Part shown: piece by piece, positions 46,267 through 57,358 of the stretch
Numbering within the stretch: position 1 is the first letter of the stretch
Layout: each line of letters starts with the position of its first letter
NCBI GenBank assembly: GCA_031291095.1
Contig: JARLJR010000034.1
Coordinates: 1 to 64,000 of the forward strand
Source of the DNA: Legionella sp.
GTDB lineage: Bacteria > Pseudomonadota > Gammaproteobacteria > Legionellales > Legionellaceae
Reading direction: 5' to 3'
DNA length: 64,000 nt
Program-made: the position numbers and the translations under genes
The notes under the pieces: model-generated
Told to the model about the DNA's origin: nothing
Database searches by the model: none
What the model saw: the letters and a program-made list of their open reading frames with translations, nothing else

Positions 46267-47043
46267 TCACCAGGCGGGAATAGCTGCATCACCGAATAGA
46301 GTTTTTGCTTTCTCCTTTACTTCATCAGAGTTTAAGGCTTTCACAAATAATTCTAGCTGGGCTTTTTTAGGGCTATCACTGCGAATTACAATGATGTTGG
46401 CATAAGGTGAATCTTTATCTTCAGTGAAGAGCGCATCATGGGATGGTGTTAAGCCTGCCGGTAGGGCAAAGGTGGTGTTGATTACTGCTGCGTCCACATC
46501 AGGCAATACTCGTGGCAATTGTGCCGCATCCATTTCTTTAAATTGGAAGTTATGAGGATTCGTCGCTATGTCTTTTAATCCACTGCTTTCATTATTTTTT
46601 AAAGTAATTAAATGTGCTTTTTCTAATAATTGTAATGCGCGTAGCTCATTACTTGGATCATTAGGGAGTGCAATCACTGCCTTTTCAGGTAAGTCATTTA
46701 GGCTTTTGAACTTTTTAGAATAAATACCTACAGGGTAAACGAAGGTGCGGCCAATTGCTTCTATATCATAATGGTGTGCCTTAACCGCAGCTTGAAGATA
46801 GGGTAAGTGCTGGTAAACGTTAGCATCCAAGCTACCATCTTGTAAGGCTTCGTTAGGTAAGTTGTAATCGTTAAAAGAAACAATTTTAACATCAATTCCA
46901 TACTTATTTTTGGCAACTTCTTTTGCTGTCTCGATGAGTTCAGTTTCAGGCCCTGCAATTGCCCCTACGACTAGAGTATTAGGGGAGGGCTTATTGCATG
47001 CAACCAGACTAAATAATAAAACAATATAAGTTAAAATCCGCAT
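46267..47043 (-). CDS. metQ: Methionine ABC transporter substrate-binding lipoprotein MetQ
   Basis: 258 residues. A lipoprotein signal ends in LVAC (Cys16). The NlpA/MetQ core shows VGAIAGPETELIE near 26, DANVYQHLPYL near 72, the ALPNDPSNELRALQLLE block near 126, and DAAVINTTFA near 185. It captures methionine in the periplasm for MetNI. It is the last gene of the metN-metI-metQ operon. Confidence 0.93.
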   Translation of the reverse strand: MRILTYIVLLFSLVACNKPSPNTLVVGAIAGPETELIETAKEVAKNKYGIDVKIVSFNDYNLPNEALQDGSLDANVYQHLPYLQAAVKAHHYDIEAIGRTFVYPVGIYSKKFKSLNDLPEKAVIALPNDPSNELRALQLLEKAHLITLKNNESSGLKDIATNPHNFQFKEMDAAQLPRVLPDVDAAVINTTFALPAGLTPSHDALFTEDKDSPYANIIVIRSDSPKKAQLELFVKALNSDEVKEKAKTLFGDAAIPAW

Positions 47044-47058
47044 CTACAACTCCAATAA

Positions 47059-47706
47059 TTAATTATGTACAAAACGTTTTGCTAAATAATCACCAAGCAT
47101 TTGAGTTAACTGCACCATGATAATTAATACGACCACTGTTGCGAGCATAATTCCTGCATCGAAACGTTGATAACCGTAATTAATGGCCAAAGTACCTAGT
47201 CCTCCAGCGCCTACAGTTCCGGCCATTGCTGAGTAATTTACCAAGGTAATTGCAGTAACCGTGATTGCATGAACTAAGGCGGGTTTTGCCTCGGGAAGCA
47301 AGATATGAAAAATAATCTGTTTCGTATTTGCACCCATCGCATAACCCGTTTCTATAAGTCCATTGGGTAAACTTTGGTAGACATTATCAACAAGTCTGGC
47401 AAAGAAGGGGATGGCACCTAAAGTTAAGGGAACGATAGCTGCATTCATGCCAATTGAAGTACCCACAATGAGTCGGGTAAAAGGAATGATTGCCACGAGT
47501 AATATAATAAAGGGTATAGAACGTGCCATATTAATAAAAACGGATAAGGATTTATGTAATTTTGGCATGTGCTTTATATGATTCGATGAATACAATAAGG
47601 TACCCAAGGGTAGTCCGAGCAATACTGCAAATACAGTACTGGTAACGACCATATAGAGCGTTTCAGCAGTTGCAATTAATAAATCATATGCCATCGGGAA
47701 GGACAT
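47059..47706 (-). CDS. metI: Methionine ABC transporter permease MetI
   Basis: 215 residues with five or more hydrophobic helices. The N-terminal [24 protein letters not shown] and the C-terminal [17 protein letters not shown] are MetI signatures. The coupling loop [26 protein letters not shown] (about residues 121-146) contacts MetN. GGAGG lies 9 nt before the ATG; the start overlaps metN by 23 bp. Confidence 0.94.
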   Translation of the reverse strand: MSFPMAYDLLIATAETLYMVVTSTVFAVLLGLPLGTLLYSSNHIKHMPKLHKSLSVFINMARSIPFIILLVAIIPFTRLIVGTSIGMNAAIVPLTLGAIPFFARLVDNVYQSLPNGLIETGYAMGANTKQIIFHILLPEAKPALVHAITVTAITLVNYSAMAGTVGAGGLGTLAINYGYQRFDAGIMLATVVVLIIMVQLTQMLGDYLAKRFVHN

Positions 47707-48709
47707 AACCTAAAACCTCCACAGTTAGTTTTGCTTGCTCACAGCGCTCAATGAATGCCTCGAGTAATAATGGGTGGGCCGTTAATTCAACGATTACAAC
47801 GCCGCAAGTTACCGTGTCAAAACGATCGATATTCGCAAGCAATATATTGATATCCAGGTTTAATTCACGGCTGGTTTGGCTAATGAATGGGACGGTAGCT
47901 TCCTCACCTTGGAAAAATAAACGCAGTAAAGGTTTCTCTGTAACATAAGAGGCGAGCCGGCTTGTTAAGCATTCGGGAAGTTCTGGGCTCAATTGAGCAT
48001 AGAGCATACTGCGGGCTAAGCTGTCTTTCTTATTAAATACATTGGCTAAGGCTGTGGTTTCGGTCAGACGGCCATGTTCAATAACTGCAAGTCGTTTGCA
48101 AATGCGTTTCACTACATCCATTTCATGAGTAATCAGAATAATGGTGATTCCATAGAGGCCATTAATTTTTTTCAATAATGCCAAAATTGAATCGGTAGTT
48201 TCAGGATCTAAGGCTGACGTTGCTTCATCACAAAGTAAAATTTTAGGTGAGCAGCTTAAGGCACGTGCAATCGCTACGCGTTGCTTTTGACCACCACTTA
48301 GCTGATTTGGATAAGCAAATTTTTTATCAGACAATTCAACTACAGGCAGTAGCTCTTCAATTTTAATGCGAATGGTGTCTTCATCTATGCCCTGTATTCG
48401 CATGGGTAGAGCAATATTGTCATAGACTGTTTTTGAGCTAAGCAAGTTAAATTGTTGGAAGATCATCGCCATCTTATGGCGTGCTCGTGCTAAATCTTTG
48501 CGTGAAAGACTGGTTAGGTATTGGCCGTCAATGACGACATCACCTTGATCAGGTCGCTCTAATAGATTCATACACCTTAATAAAGTAGATTTTCCAGCAC
48601 CACTTTTGCCAATGATACCGAAAATCTCACCTTCTTGGATGAATAAGTTAATGTCCTGTAAAACAGGTTTACCAGAAAAGGATTTGTTTAATCCCACTAA
48701 TTCAATCAT
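47684..48709 (-). CDS. metN: Methionine ABC transporter ATP-binding protein MetN
   Basis: 341 residues from ATG 48709. Walker A is GKSGAGKST near 38, the ABC signature LSGGQKQR near 141, Walker [13 protein letters not shown] near 160. The C-terminal NIL domain (about 265-341) binds methionine and allows feedback inhibition. An in-frame upstream start at 48793 adds a basic stretch foreign to the family. No SAM riboswitch or clear operator was recognised upstream. Confidence 0.94.
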   Translation of the reverse strand: MIELVGLNKSFSGKPVLQDINLFIQEGEIFGIIGKSGAGKSTLLRCMNLLERPDQGDVVIDGQYLTSLSRKDLARARHKMAMIFQQFNLLSSKTVYDNIALPMRIQGIDEDTIRIKIEELLPVVELSDKKFAYPNQLSGGQKQRVAIARALSCSPKILLCDEATSALDPETTDSILALLKKINGLYGITIILITHEMDVVKRICKRLAVIEHGRLTETTALANVFNKKDSLARSMLYAQLSPELPECLTSRLASYVTEKPLLRLFFQGEEATVPFISQTSRELNLDINILLANIDRFDTVTCGVVIVELTAHPLLLEAFIERCEQAKLTVEVLGYVLPDGI

Positions 48710-48790
48710 TGTTATACCTGAGATTATGTATTTATGCGTGCGGGATGGCTTGGAGGGAATGGTGTACACTACCCGCTTTAGCCGTATTTT

Positions 48791-48808
48791 CAAAAAAGGA
48801 GTCTTTTT
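48791..48808. terminator. Short A/T hairpin AAAAAAG-GAGT-CTTTTTT
   Basis: A 7-bp stem in the gap between the divergent metN and the 49002 gene. It is weak and AT-only apart from one pair, so it may be only a sequence accident. Confidence 0.25.
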
Positions 48809-49001
48809 TGAGCGTCCGCAAGCTGAATTTCAAATCGACGCCATGTTTAGAATTATACACAAACTACCTGCTTAAACAAAGGATTATTTTGGTATTTACA
48901 GGACTTCGGGTTTTAAAAACTACAGCGAATACATATAAAATCTATTGCCAGAATAGTTCTCTACATTGTATGATTTTTCCTTTTTGTCACAAGGATGTTC
49001 C

Positions 49002-49757
49002 ATGTATTTGTGTAACACGAAGTACAGTTCAGTAATAGTAGCATTATTATCAACTTTGAGTTGTTCGGCATCATTTTCAGGTGGAATGGGACCTGTAAGC
49101 TCTGCCTTTAAAGGTCATTTCCTCGCACAAATCGGCGGTTATTCAGCAATTCAAGGAAAGGCGCAAACAATCAATATAGCCGAAAACCTAATAGGTAATC
49201 GCTATACAGTAACGACCCACAATCAGGGTAATGGCCTAGTTGGATTGGGGTATTTGTTTGATGGACCGGTAATTCAGGGACGATTCCCAATTTCCTATGG
49301 AATTGATGCCTTTTTCTTAGGCCAGACTTCCGTTCGTGGTTATATCATTCAAGAAGATGAATTTGTCAATCTTTCTTACCGCTATAAAGTACAACACATC
49401 CCTCTTTATTTTGTTGCTAAAACAGTACTTGATACCAAGGTCGAAAAGCTGAAACTAGCTTTTGATGCAGGTATTGGCCCCAATTTCATGAGTGCAAGTC
49501 ATTATAAAGAAGAGGCGTTGGCTCCTTTCGTTATTCCTGATCAAGCATTTTCGGGTCGAAATAATACTACATTCTCTGCAACAGTGGGCGTGAGTCTTCG
49601 TTTTATGAGCGCACCAGATAGTCTTCCCTTAGAATGCGGTTATCGCTTTTTCTATTTAGGGCAAGGGAAGTTCCATACTAACAATGAACAAATACTTAAT
49701 ACCGTTAAAACAGGTGAGAATTATGCAAATGCGTTCATGTGTGCGGTCACTGTTTAA
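49002..49757 (+). CDS. Outer-membrane beta-barrel protein
   Basis: 251 residues from ATG 49002, chosen because AAGGA stands 6 nt upstream and a signal peptide (about 1-23, VIVALLSTLSCSASF) begins there. The mature protein has alternating hydrophobic strands with aromatic girdles (LAQIGGYSAIQ, GLVGLGYLFDG, VQHIPLYFVAKT, FSATVGVSLRFM), as in 8-stranded surface barrels of the OmpW/opacity type. It resembles Legionella outer-membrane proteins with no known function. Confidence 0.7.
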   Translation: MYLCNTKYSSVIVALLSTLSCSASFSGGMGPVSSAFKGHFLAQIGGYSAIQGKAQTINIAENLIGNRYTVTTHNQGNGLVGLGYLFDGPVIQGRFPISYGIDAFFLGQTSVRGYIIQEDEFVNLSYRYKVQHIPLYFVAKTVLDTKVEKLKLAFDAGIGPNFMSASHYKEEALAPFVIPDQAFSGRNNTTFSATVGVSLRFMSAPDSLPLECGYRFFYLGQGKFHTNNEQILNTVKTGENYANAFMCAVTV

Positions 49758-49811
49758 TGTCGTTTAATGCAAACTTGGTGCAAACCCTGATGGCACGTAC
49801 CAAAAAAAATA

Positions 49812-49839
49812 GGTCCGAATTACCGCAGTAATTCGGACT
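49812..49839. terminator. Hairpin GTCCGAATTAC-CGCA-GTAATTCGGAC
   Basis: A perfect 11-bp stem with a 4-nt loop between the convergent barrel protein and acetoacetyl-CoA ligase genes. It can terminate transcription from both, although the T-run is lacking. Confidence 0.75.
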
Positions 49840-49892
49840 TCAGCAAGACAAATTAAATAAGTGCAACCAGCAAGGTCCGTTTAGATTAGCGT

Positions 49893-51833
49893 TTAACTCA
49901 TAAGCTCTTCACGATTTTTGAAATCCTCTAGTGCTTGAGGATTTGCTAATGATTGCAAGTTATTTACGGGTTGGCCATGAACTACTTGTCGAACAGCTAC
50001 CTCGACTATTTTTCCACTAATAGTGCGGGGAATGTCAGTGACTTGCACTATTTTGCTTGGGACATGACGTGGTGATGCATTTTGACGAATGGTTGAGCGT
50101 ATTTTATTCATTAATTCTTCATTCAAATCAATTTCTTCTCGTAATTTAACAAAGAGAACGACACGAACGTCGTCTTCCCAGTCTTGGCCAATGACAATGC
50201 TATCCAGTACTTCATCAATTTTTTCGACTTGGCGATAGATTTCTGCGGTTCCTATGCGGACCCCACCAGGGTTTAATATTGCATCGGAGCGGCCGTAGAT
50301 AACTAGTCCGTGATGGGATGTTATTTCTGCAAAATCACCATGAGCCCAAACTTCTGGGAAATGGTTGAAATAGGCGCGGTGATACAATTCGCGATTCTTA
50401 TCATTCCAAAAACTTACAGGCATGGATGGGAAAGGCATAGTACACACTAATTCGCCGCGTTCTTCGTGAATAGAGTTCCCTTCATCATCAAAGACTTCTA
50501 CCGCCATTCCTAAGCCTAGACATTGTAATTCGCCGCGATAAACCGGCAACATGGGATTGCCTAAAGCAAAACATGAAATAATATCAGTACCACCGGAAAT
50601 AGAACTAAGTTGGAGATCACTTTTTATTTGTTCGTATACATAATCATAGTTCTTAGGCAGCAAAGGCGAGCCAGTGGAAAGAATGCAACGCAATGCGCTT
50701 AAATCAAATTCTTCCTTTGGTTTGACGCCAGCTTTTTCAACGCTAGAAATAAATTTAGCGCTGGTACCAAAAACAGTAACTTTCTCTTCTTCAAGCAGTT
50801 TGAATAGACGATTACTTTCGGGGTGGGTTGGTGAGCCTTCATATAAGGTTAGAGTAACGCCTAATGCTAAGGCCGAGACGGTCCAGTTCCACATCATCCA
50901 GCCGCAGGTCGTATAAAAGCATAAATTATCTTTAGCTTGTAGATCCGTATGCAAGCCTAACTCTTTAATATGCTGAACCAAGGTTCCACCAGCGCCATGA
51001 ACGATGCATTTAGGCTTTCCGGTAGTACCGGAGGAAAACATGATATAAACAGGGTGATCAAAGGGCACAGAGGCAAATTCGCATTCTTTGGCAGGCTTTA
51101 GAAAGTCATCCCAGTAACTGGCCTTAGGTAGGTCAGCTAAATCCATTCGTTCATTAATATTAGGGCAGATGACGGTATGTTTTAGTGAGCTAATTGCGGT
51201 GCTCAGTTGCTTAATTTTTTCAGTACCACTGAATTTTTTGCCATTGTATTGATGACCATCACAAATGAATAAGACTTTAGGATCAACTTGTCCCAAGCGA
51301 TCCATTGCTGCTTGAGTGCCAAAGTCAGGTGAACATGAAGACCATATCGCACCCAGCGATGTCGCCGCTAACATGGCGATAATGGTGTAATGTGTATTCG
51401 GCATTAAGGCAACAACACGATCCCCGGTGATGACTCCGGCAGCTTGTAAGCCTGCAGCACATTGTGCTACTGCAGCATATAATTCTGCATAGCTCATTAC
51501 ATGCCGCTCATCATTTTCATTTCTGCTGATTAATGCGATGTGATCATCTCGTCGAGATAAGAGTTTTTGCGCAAAATTGAATTTGGCTCCAGAAAACCAA
51601 TGAGCCTCCATCATTTCACTGTAATAATTTAAAATTTGATGGGCTGGGGTATCAAATTTTAAGTGAAAGAAATCACATAATGTAGACCAAAATGAGTCAG
51701 GATGTTTGATGGACCAGGTATGTAAATCCTGATAGCTTTCAAATACTTGGCAATGCTTTTCCGCAGCAAAATCCATGAATTGCCACATTCTAGTGGTTTG
51801 TGGATTTTTTGGTTTCCATACGAGCTCACTCAT
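49893..51833 (-). CDS. aacS: Acetoacetate-CoA ligase
   Basis: 646 residues, the length of acetoacetyl-CoA synthetases. Adenylate-forming enzyme motifs: MFSSGTTGKPKCIVHG near 262, the TTCGWMMWNW block near 300, STGSPL near 380, YGRSDAILNPGGVRIG near 515, and the catalytic Lys in RTISGKIVEV near 610. It activates acetoacetate to acetoacetyl-CoA. Placed after HMG-CoA lyase, it recovers the acetoacetate made by leucine breakdown so that thiolase can split it. Confidence 0.93.
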   Translation of the reverse strand: MSELVWKPKNPQTTRMWQFMDFAAEKHCQVFESYQDLHTWSIKHPDSFWSTLCDFFHLKFDTPAHQILNYYSEMMEAHWFSGAKFNFAQKLLSRRDDHIALISRNENDERHVMSYAELYAAVAQCAAGLQAAGVITGDRVVALMPNTHYTIIAMLAATSLGAIWSSCSPDFGTQAAMDRLGQVDPKVLFICDGHQYNGKKFSGTEKIKQLSTAISSLKHTVICPNINERMDLADLPKASYWDDFLKPAKECEFASVPFDHPVYIMFSSGTTGKPKCIVHGAGGTLVQHIKELGLHTDLQAKDNLCFYTTCGWMMWNWTVSALALGVTLTLYEGSPTHPESNRLFKLLEEEKVTVFGTSAKFISSVEKAGVKPKEEFDLSALRCILSTGSPLLPKNYDYVYEQIKSDLQLSSISGGTDIISCFALGNPMLPVYRGELQCLGLGMAVEVFDDEGNSIHEERGELVCTMPFPSMPVSFWNDKNRELYHRAYFNHFPEVWAHGDFAEITSHHGLVIYGRSDAILNPGGVRIGTAEIYRQVEKIDEVLDSIVIGQDWEDDVRVVLFVKLREEIDLNEELMNKIRSTIRQNASPRHVPSKIVQVTDIPRTISGKIVEVAVRQVVHGQPVNNLQSLANPQALEDFKNREELMS

Positions 51834-51878
51834 TCTTTATTCTCTATTTTTAGGGGCTGTTTCTATTTCGCGTAAAAG

Positions 51879-51984
51879 GCGTCATTCCCAACACAGTGGG
51901 GGATCTCCTGGATGTGGCATTGATGATGGATAGCATCGTGCCACATCCAGGGGATCCTTCGTCGTAAACTCCTCAGGATGACGT
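51879..51984. repeat. Interspersed inverted-repeat element, family A (copy 3)
   Basis: Starts GCGTCATTCCCAACACAGTG and ends CTCAGGATGACGT. A strong inner hairpin, ggatgtggca...tgccacatcc, is nested within. It shares the 'gggatctcctg' and 'cgtaaactcctcaggatgacg' blocks with copy 1. It lies between liuE and aacS. Confidence 0.75.
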
Positions 51985-52015
51985 GATTTTTAACGCTTTT
52001 TATCTACAACCCCAT

Positions 52016-52924
52016 TTAGTTACAAGGATTAGCCAATAAGGCATTGGCAACTTTTGATTGATTTTTGCGGCCGAGAATCTTACAAATGAGATCGCCTACA
52101 GCCACAATTTTAAATACGTCAACACCGGTCTCTATTCCCAAGCCGTGCATTAAATATAAAACGTCTTCCGTTGCCACATTGCCTGTAGCGCCCAAGGCAT
52201 AAGGGCAACCGCCAAGACCTGCAACGGAACTATCAAAACGATGTACTCCATACTGTAATGAGGCATAAATATTAGCGATAGCCTGACCATAAGTATCATG
52301 AAAATGCATTGCCAATTGGTCTAAAGGTAAGATTTTAAGCATTTCATCTAAGAGTAGTTGGGTTTGTTTGGGGCTACCCACACCAATTGTATCCCCTAAA
52401 GAGACTTCATCAACACCTAAATCCCAGAGTTTTTTTGCTACATTAACCACCTGGGCAGGGGAGATGCTTCCCTCATAAGGACAACCTAAAACACAAGAAA
52501 TATAAGCACGCACTTTGATGTTTTGTTTTTGGGCTAATGCAAGCACTGGTTTAAAGCGCTCGATGCTTTGATCAATAGAACAATTAATGTTGCGCTCATT
52601 AAACGCTTCGCTTGCAGCGGTAAATACCGCGATTTCTTTAACGCCGGATTCTAATGCTTTTTGCATTCCTCGTTCATTGGGAACCAATGCTGAATAATGT
52701 ATCGATGGTGCTTTATTGATTGTACGGAAGACCTCTTCATTATCTGCTAATTGAGGGATGGCTTTTGCAGAAACAAAACTGGTGACTTCAATGTATTCTA
52801 AGCCGGTTTGACTCAATGCATTGATTAACTCTATCTTATGTTTACTGGACACAAAAGCAGATTCATTTTGTAGTCCATCACGTGGTCCTACTTCTATAAT
52901 TGTCACGCGCTGCGGATAGTCCAT
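52016..52924 (-). CDS. liuE: Hydroxymethylglutaryl-CoA lyase
   Basis: 302 residues. HMG-CoA lyase signatures: IIEVGPRDGLQNE at 9-21 (the Arg-Asp catalytic pair), EVTSFVS near 46, SCVLGCPYEG near 143, the metal-binding MHFHDTYGQ near 205, and GLGGCPYALGATGNVATED near 236. It cleaves HMG-CoA to acetyl-CoA and acetoacetate, the last liu step. Confidence 0.95.
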   Translation of the reverse strand: MDYPQRVTIIEVGPRDGLQNESAFVSSKHKIELINALSQTGLEYIEVTSFVSAKAIPQLADNEEVFRTINKAPSIHYSALVPNERGMQKALESGVKEIAVFTAASEAFNERNINCSIDQSIERFKPVLALAQKQNIKVRAYISCVLGCPYEGSISPAQVVNVAKKLWDLGVDEVSLGDTIGVGSPKQTQLLLDEMLKILPLDQLAMHFHDTYGQAIANIYASLQYGVHRFDSSVAGLGGCPYALGATGNVATEDVLYLMHGLGIETGVDVFKIVAVGDLICKILGRKNQSKVANALLANPCN

Positions 52925-52983
52925 ATTTATCTCTTTGTGTTCGCTGTGGTAGCCTGAATTTGGCAGGGGCCGTAATCCAGGAA

Positions 52984-54945
52984 TTAATTAGGGTCGCTTA
53001 ACGATAATAGTTCTTCACCTTCATTAACTTGTGCGCCCACTGCATAAAAAATATCGGCGAGAATTCCATCACTTGGGGCATGAATGGTATGTTCCATTTT
53101 CATGGCTTCTAGAACAATTAAGCGATCCCCTGCTTTAACTTGTTCACCTATATTTTTTAGTATAGCTACTACCGTTGCGGGCATCGGTGCGGTTAATTGA
53201 CCTTTATGTGTTGCTGATTGTGCACCTAACGTATTCCAATTAAATCGTTCAAGAGTAATTTGACCCTGAGTGGTATATAAAGTCAAAGTATCTTTTGTAT
53301 TTTCTACTAGGGCAGTGTATTTTTTTTGATCCAATTCAATAGTCAAGTGCATCTCGTTTAACGATACGCGAAGACTATGTTCTTGTTCATTAATTTTTAC
53401 CTTAAATTGGCTGGCATTAATGGGAGTAATCATGGCATCAATTCGTGTTTCAGTGTCTTGATAACGGTATATCCAATTTCCCAAGCCATGAGATTGCCAG
53501 GAAAATGCATCGCGTAATAAAGGATCACCGATTTCATTGATGGTATTTAAATAATCAAAACTCACTGCCATAAGCCGTGCGATTTCTTTATCAGGAGCTG
53601 TTAATTGAATCGACTCTTTAGACAAAAAATCGGTGCTTAGTTCGGCATGACTAAATTTGGGGTGTTGGCAGATTGCTTTAAGAAAGGGAATATTCGTTTT
53701 TAAGCCACCTATGTAGTAATGATTCAGCGCCTGTTCTAAGCGCTGTAAGGCTTCTTCACGATTTGCACCCCAAGTAATGAGCTTGGCGATCATGGGATCG
53801 TAATACATGGTAATTTGAGAGAGACATTCAACGCCGGTATCAATACGGATGCCTTCACCGCTAGGTTCTTTTAGAAAATGAATCTGGCCTATAGAAGGAA
53901 TAAATTCATTGTAAGGGTCTTCCGCGTAAATACGGCATTCAATGGAGTGCCCCTGAGATTTAATATCTTCTTGAGCAAGTGGCAAGGGCTCGCCAGCTGC
54001 GATCTTTAATTGCCAGGAAACCAAATCCAGGCCAGTAATCATTTCTGTAACTGGATGCTCAACCTGTAATCGAGTATTCATTTCCATAAAGTAGAATTGC
54101 TCTTGGGAATCGACCAAAAACTCCACGGTTCCAGCACCACGGTATTGTATGGAGCGCGCAACCTCGCATGCTGCATCTGCTAGTCTTTTGCGTAAAGCAG
54201 GGGAGAGGTTCGGAGCTGGAGCCTCTTCAATAATTTTTTGATGACGGCGTTGAATGGAGCAATCACGTTCAAAAATATGGACTACATTACCATGGTTATC
54301 TGCCATAATTTGCAATTCAACATGGCGTGGATGTAAAACCAGCTTTTCAATAATCATTGTATCATCAGCAAAACTTGCCATCGATTCACGTTTTGCACCA
54401 GCTAAGGCCGTACTGAATTCTTCTTCAGAATGAACTGTACGCATACCTTTACCCCCACCGCCATTCGCTGCCTTGATTAAAACGGGGAAGCTAATTTTTT
54501 TTGCTTCGTTAAGTAAATGTTCTTCTGATTGTTCACTGCCATGATAACCTGGAGTCAGAGGGACTTTGGATTTTTCCAGAAGCTGTTTTGCTAATTGTTT
54601 GGAGGCCATGGCTTCCATGGCGGCTACGGATGGGCCAATAAAGACAATACCTGCTGCCTCACATGCTTGAGCAAACTCGGGATTTTCAGATAGAAAGCCA
54701 TAGCCGGGATGAATGGCTTGAGCGCCACTTTCTTTCGCAACACGGATAATGGCTGCACTATTTAAGTAGCTTTCTTTAGCGGTTGCTTCACCAATATAAT
54801 AAGCGCTGTCAGCACTACGTACATGTAGGCTGTCTTTATCCACTGAAGAGTAAATCGCAACAGTATGAATGCCCATGGAGCGTGCTGTTTTGATGATTCT
54901 GCAGGCGATTTCACCGCGGTTAGCAATAAGAATTTTATTAAACAT
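52984..54945 (-). CDS. liuD: Methylcrotonyl-CoA carboxylase, biotin-carrying alpha subunit
   Basis: 653 residues: a biotin carboxylase domain ([13 protein letters not shown] at the N-terminus; [12 protein letters not shown] near 158; [14 protein letters not shown] near 286), a linker domain, and a biotin carboxyl-carrier domain with the biotin site EAMKMEH near 615. With LiuB it carboxylates 3-methylcrotonyl-CoA. Assignment to methylcrotonyl-CoA rather than another acyl-CoA rests on the neighbours. Confidence 0.93.
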   Translation of the reverse strand: MFNKILIANRGEIACRIIKTARSMGIHTVAIYSSVDKDSLHVRSADSAYYIGEATAKESYLNSAAIIRVAKESGAQAIHPGYGFLSENPEFAQACEAAGIVFIGPSVAAMEAMASKQLAKQLLEKSKVPLTPGYHGSEQSEEHLLNEAKKISFPVLIKAANGGGGKGMRTVHSEEEFSTALAGAKRESMASFADDTMIIEKLVLHPRHVELQIMADNHGNVVHIFERDCSIQRRHQKIIEEAPAPNLSPALRKRLADAACEVARSIQYRGAGTVEFLVDSQEQFYFMEMNTRLQVEHPVTEMITGLDLVSWQLKIAAGEPLPLAQEDIKSQGHSIECRIYAEDPYNEFIPSIGQIHFLKEPSGEGIRIDTGVECLSQITMYYDPMIAKLITWGANREEALQRLEQALNHYYIGGLKTNIPFLKAICQHPKFSHAELSTDFLSKESIQLTAPDKEIARLMAVSFDYLNTINEIGDPLLRDAFSWQSHGLGNWIYRYQDTETRIDAMITPINASQFKVKINEQEHSLRVSLNEMHLTIELDQKKYTALVENTKDTLTLYTTQGQITLERFNWNTLGAQSATHKGQLTAPMPATVVAILKNIGEQVKAGDRLIVLEAMKMEHTIHAPSDGILADIFYAVGAQVNEGEELLSLSDPN

Positions 54946-54953
54946 GCAAGCCT

Positions 54954-55730
54954 CTAATTCCAGTTAGGTGTTTCTTTATTTAAAAATGCATTAAGACCCT
55001 GTTGTCCCTCAGGCGATACTCTCTTTTTAGCAATCAATGACGCGGTATAATAAAGTAATTTTTCATCGATTGGTTGATTAGCTACGCGAGCTGCCAAGTT
55101 TTTAGAGGCTTTCACTGCTTCTGGAGCATTATTGCTAATTTGTTGGGCGTAATTTAAGGTGAATTCCAATAATTCTTCATCGGCAACACAGTGTTGTACC
55201 AGGCCTAATGCCAGGGCTTTATTGGCATCAAATACCTCAGCACTCATAAATAAGGTTTTCGCACTACGTTCACCAATGGCTTTCACCACATAGGGGCTAA
55301 TTACGGCAGGAATTAATCCTAATTTTACTTCCGAAAAACAAAAGCGTGCCGATGTTGCCGCAATGGCTATATCACAGGCTGCAGCAAGGCCCGCGCCACC
55401 ACCAAAGGCTGCGCCATGCACCATAGCTAATGTTGGTTTTGGGCTTTGATTTAGGGTAAACATCAAACGTGCAAGGACCATGGCATCGTTTAGATTTTCT
55501 TCCTCACTAAAACGTGCCATATCTTGCATCCAACCGAGATCGGCACCGGCAGAAAAATGTTTGCCATTTGCTTTAATGATAATTACGCGCACTTGTGGAT
55601 CAGCTATTGCTGCATCAAGTTTGGTTTGCATTTCTGCCAGCACAGTATTATCAAATGCATTATGTTTGTTTACGCGATTTAATGTCAGTAAACAAAGATG
55701 GTCTTGAGTTTCAAATAATAAGTCGCTCAC
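54954..55730 (-). CDS. liuC: Methylglutaconyl-CoA hydratase (enoyl-CoA hydratase family)
   Basis: 258 residues of the crotonase fold. The oxyanion-hole motifs are [13 protein letters not shown] near 55 and [17 protein letters not shown] near 105; a Glu in [12 protein letters not shown] near 132 is the catalytic base. It hydrates 3-methylglutaconyl-CoA to HMG-CoA. The specific substrate is inferred from its place between liuB and liuD. Confidence 0.9.
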   Translation of the reverse strand: MSDLLFETQDHLCLLTLNRVNKHNAFDNTVLAEMQTKLDAAIADPQVRVIIIKANGKHFSAGADLGWMQDMARFSEEENLNDAMVLARLMFTLNQSPKPTLAMVHGAAFGGGAGLAAACDIAIAATSARFCFSEVKLGLIPAVISPYVVKAIGERSAKTLFMSAEVFDANKALALGLVQHCVADEELLEFTLNYAQQISNNAPEAVKASKNLAARVANQPIDEKLLYYTASLIAKKRVSPEGQQGLNAFLNKETPNWN

Positions 55731-55740
55731 GTGTTATCCC

Positions 55741-57348
55741 TTACATGCGAAATACGCCAAAGCGTGTTGGTCCAATAGGTGCATTTAATGTTGCAGACAA
55801 ACCCAAGCCTAATATTTTACGCGTATCTTGAGGTGCAATCACGCCATCATCCCACAAACGTGCACTCGCGTAGAAGGGGTGGCCTTGAGTTTCATATTGA
55901 GAACGCATTTGTTTTTTAAATAACTCTTCTTCTTCTACAGACCATTCATGGCCTTGCTTTATGAGCTTATCACGATTGACTTGGGCTAGAACATTCGCTG
56001 CTTGCTCACCACCCATCACCGAAATTCGTGAGTTAGGCCAGGACCAGATAAAACGAGGTGAATAGGCGCGTCCACACATGGCGTAATTCCCTGCACCAAA
56101 ACTTCCGCCAACAATGACAGTAAATTTAGGAACATTTGCGTTGGCAACTGCGGTCACCATTTTGGCTCCATGCTTGGCAATACCGGAGGCTTCATATTTA
56201 GAGCCGACCATAAAGCCAGTGATGTTTTGCAAGAAGATTAATGGGATCTTTCGTTGGCAGCATAGCTCAATAAAATGACTTCCTTTGAGCGCACTTTCAC
56301 TAAAGAGGATGCCATTATTGGCGATAATTCCTACTGGATATCCATATAAATGAGCGAAACCACATACTAGGGTGGTACCAAAAAGTGCTTTGAACTCGTC
56401 AAACTCAGAACCATCAACAATACGTGCAATGATTTCACGGATATCAAAAGGTTTTCTCGGATCTGAGGGAACGATTCCAGTAAGCTCTTTGCTGTCATAC
56501 AAGGGCTCAATGGTTTCAATACGTTTTAATGGTATTTCTTTTTTTCGATTTAAATTCGTAACTGCAACTCGGGCTAGATGCAAGGCATGTGCATCATCTT
56601 CTGCATAATGGTCGGACACGCCTGAGTGTCGGCAGTGTACTTCAGCGCCGCCTAATTCTTCTGCACTAATTATTTCCCCTGTAGCCGCTTTTACTAGGGG
56701 GGGGCCACCAAGGAAAATGGTGGCCTGGTTTTTTACCATAATGGATTCGTCCGCCATTGCAGGAACATAAGCGCCACCCGCAGTACAGGATCCCATAACC
56801 ACAGCAATTTGAGGAATGTTTTGTGCAGACATTTGTGCTTGATTAAAAAAGATGCGACCAAAATGGTCTCTATCCGGAAATACTTCATCTTGGAGAGGTA
56901 AAAAGGCACCACCAGAGTCAACCAAATAAATGCAAGGGAGGTTATTCATCTGTGCAATTTCTTGTGCACGCAAATGTTTTTTAACAGTGAGCGGATAATA
57001 GGTACCGCCTTTAACCGTTGCATCGTTAACGACTATCACACATTCCACGCCAGAAACCCAGCCAATACCGGTAATGATTCCAGCCGCAGGTACTACATCA
57101 TCGTATACTTGATAAGCTGCTAGCTGAGAAAGTTCCAGAAAAGGACTTCCTGGGTCAAGCAATTGTTGCAAGCGTTCCCTGGGTAATAATTTGCCATGCT
57201 TTAAATGTCTGGCCCGAGCCTTTTCATCACCACCAAGTACTATGCGTTGAATGTGGTTTTGTAGATCATCAACTAATGCTTGCATCGCGGTTTGATTTTC
57301 TCTGAACTCTTGACTGCCAGTATTAATTTGACTGATTAATTTTGCCAT
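55741..57348 (-). CDS. liuB: Methylcrotonyl-CoA carboxylase, carboxyltransferase beta subunit
   Basis: 535 residues. Carboxyltransferase signatures: [17 protein letters not shown] near 53, [20 protein letters not shown] near 142, [15 protein letters not shown] near 213, and the C-terminal [21 protein letters not shown] near 415. It moves carboxyl from biotin on LiuD to 3-methylcrotonyl-CoA. It starts 10 bp after the small membrane-protein gene. Confidence 0.94.
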   Translation of the reverse strand: MAKLISQINTGSQEFRENQTAMQALVDDLQNHIQRIVLGGDEKARARHLKHGKLLPRERLQQLLDPGSPFLELSQLAAYQVYDDVVPAAGIITGIGWVSGVECVIVVNDATVKGGTYYPLTVKKHLRAQEIAQMNNLPCIYLVDSGGAFLPLQDEVFPDRDHFGRIFFNQAQMSAQNIPQIAVVMGSCTAGGAYVPAMADESIMVKNQATIFLGGPPLVKAATGEIISAEELGGAEVHCRHSGVSDHYAEDDAHALHLARVAVTNLNRKKEIPLKRIETIEPLYDSKELTGIVPSDPRKPFDIREIIARIVDGSEFDEFKALFGTTLVCGFAHLYGYPVGIIANNGILFSESALKGSHFIELCCQRKIPLIFLQNITGFMVGSKYEASGIAKHGAKMVTAVANANVPKFTVIVGGSFGAGNYAMCGRAYSPRFIWSWPNSRISVMGGEQAANVLAQVNRDKLIKQGHEWSVEEEELFKKQMRSQYETQGHPFYASARLWDDGVIAPQDTRKILGLGLSATLNAPIGPTRFGVFRM

Positions 57349-57358
57349 GCTTTAGTCC

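Noticed and set aside
48710-49001. SAM riboswitch or Met regulatory box upstream of metN
   Set aside because: No core of a known SAM riboswitch and no MetJ-type tandem box could be found; only a weak A/T hairpin.
48606-49035. Two + strand open frames (48606-48875 and 48709-49035)
   Set aside because: They overlap the metN start antisense and the intergenic region, with no ribosome sites or recognisable domains. The intergenic DNA between metN and the barrel gene explains them better.
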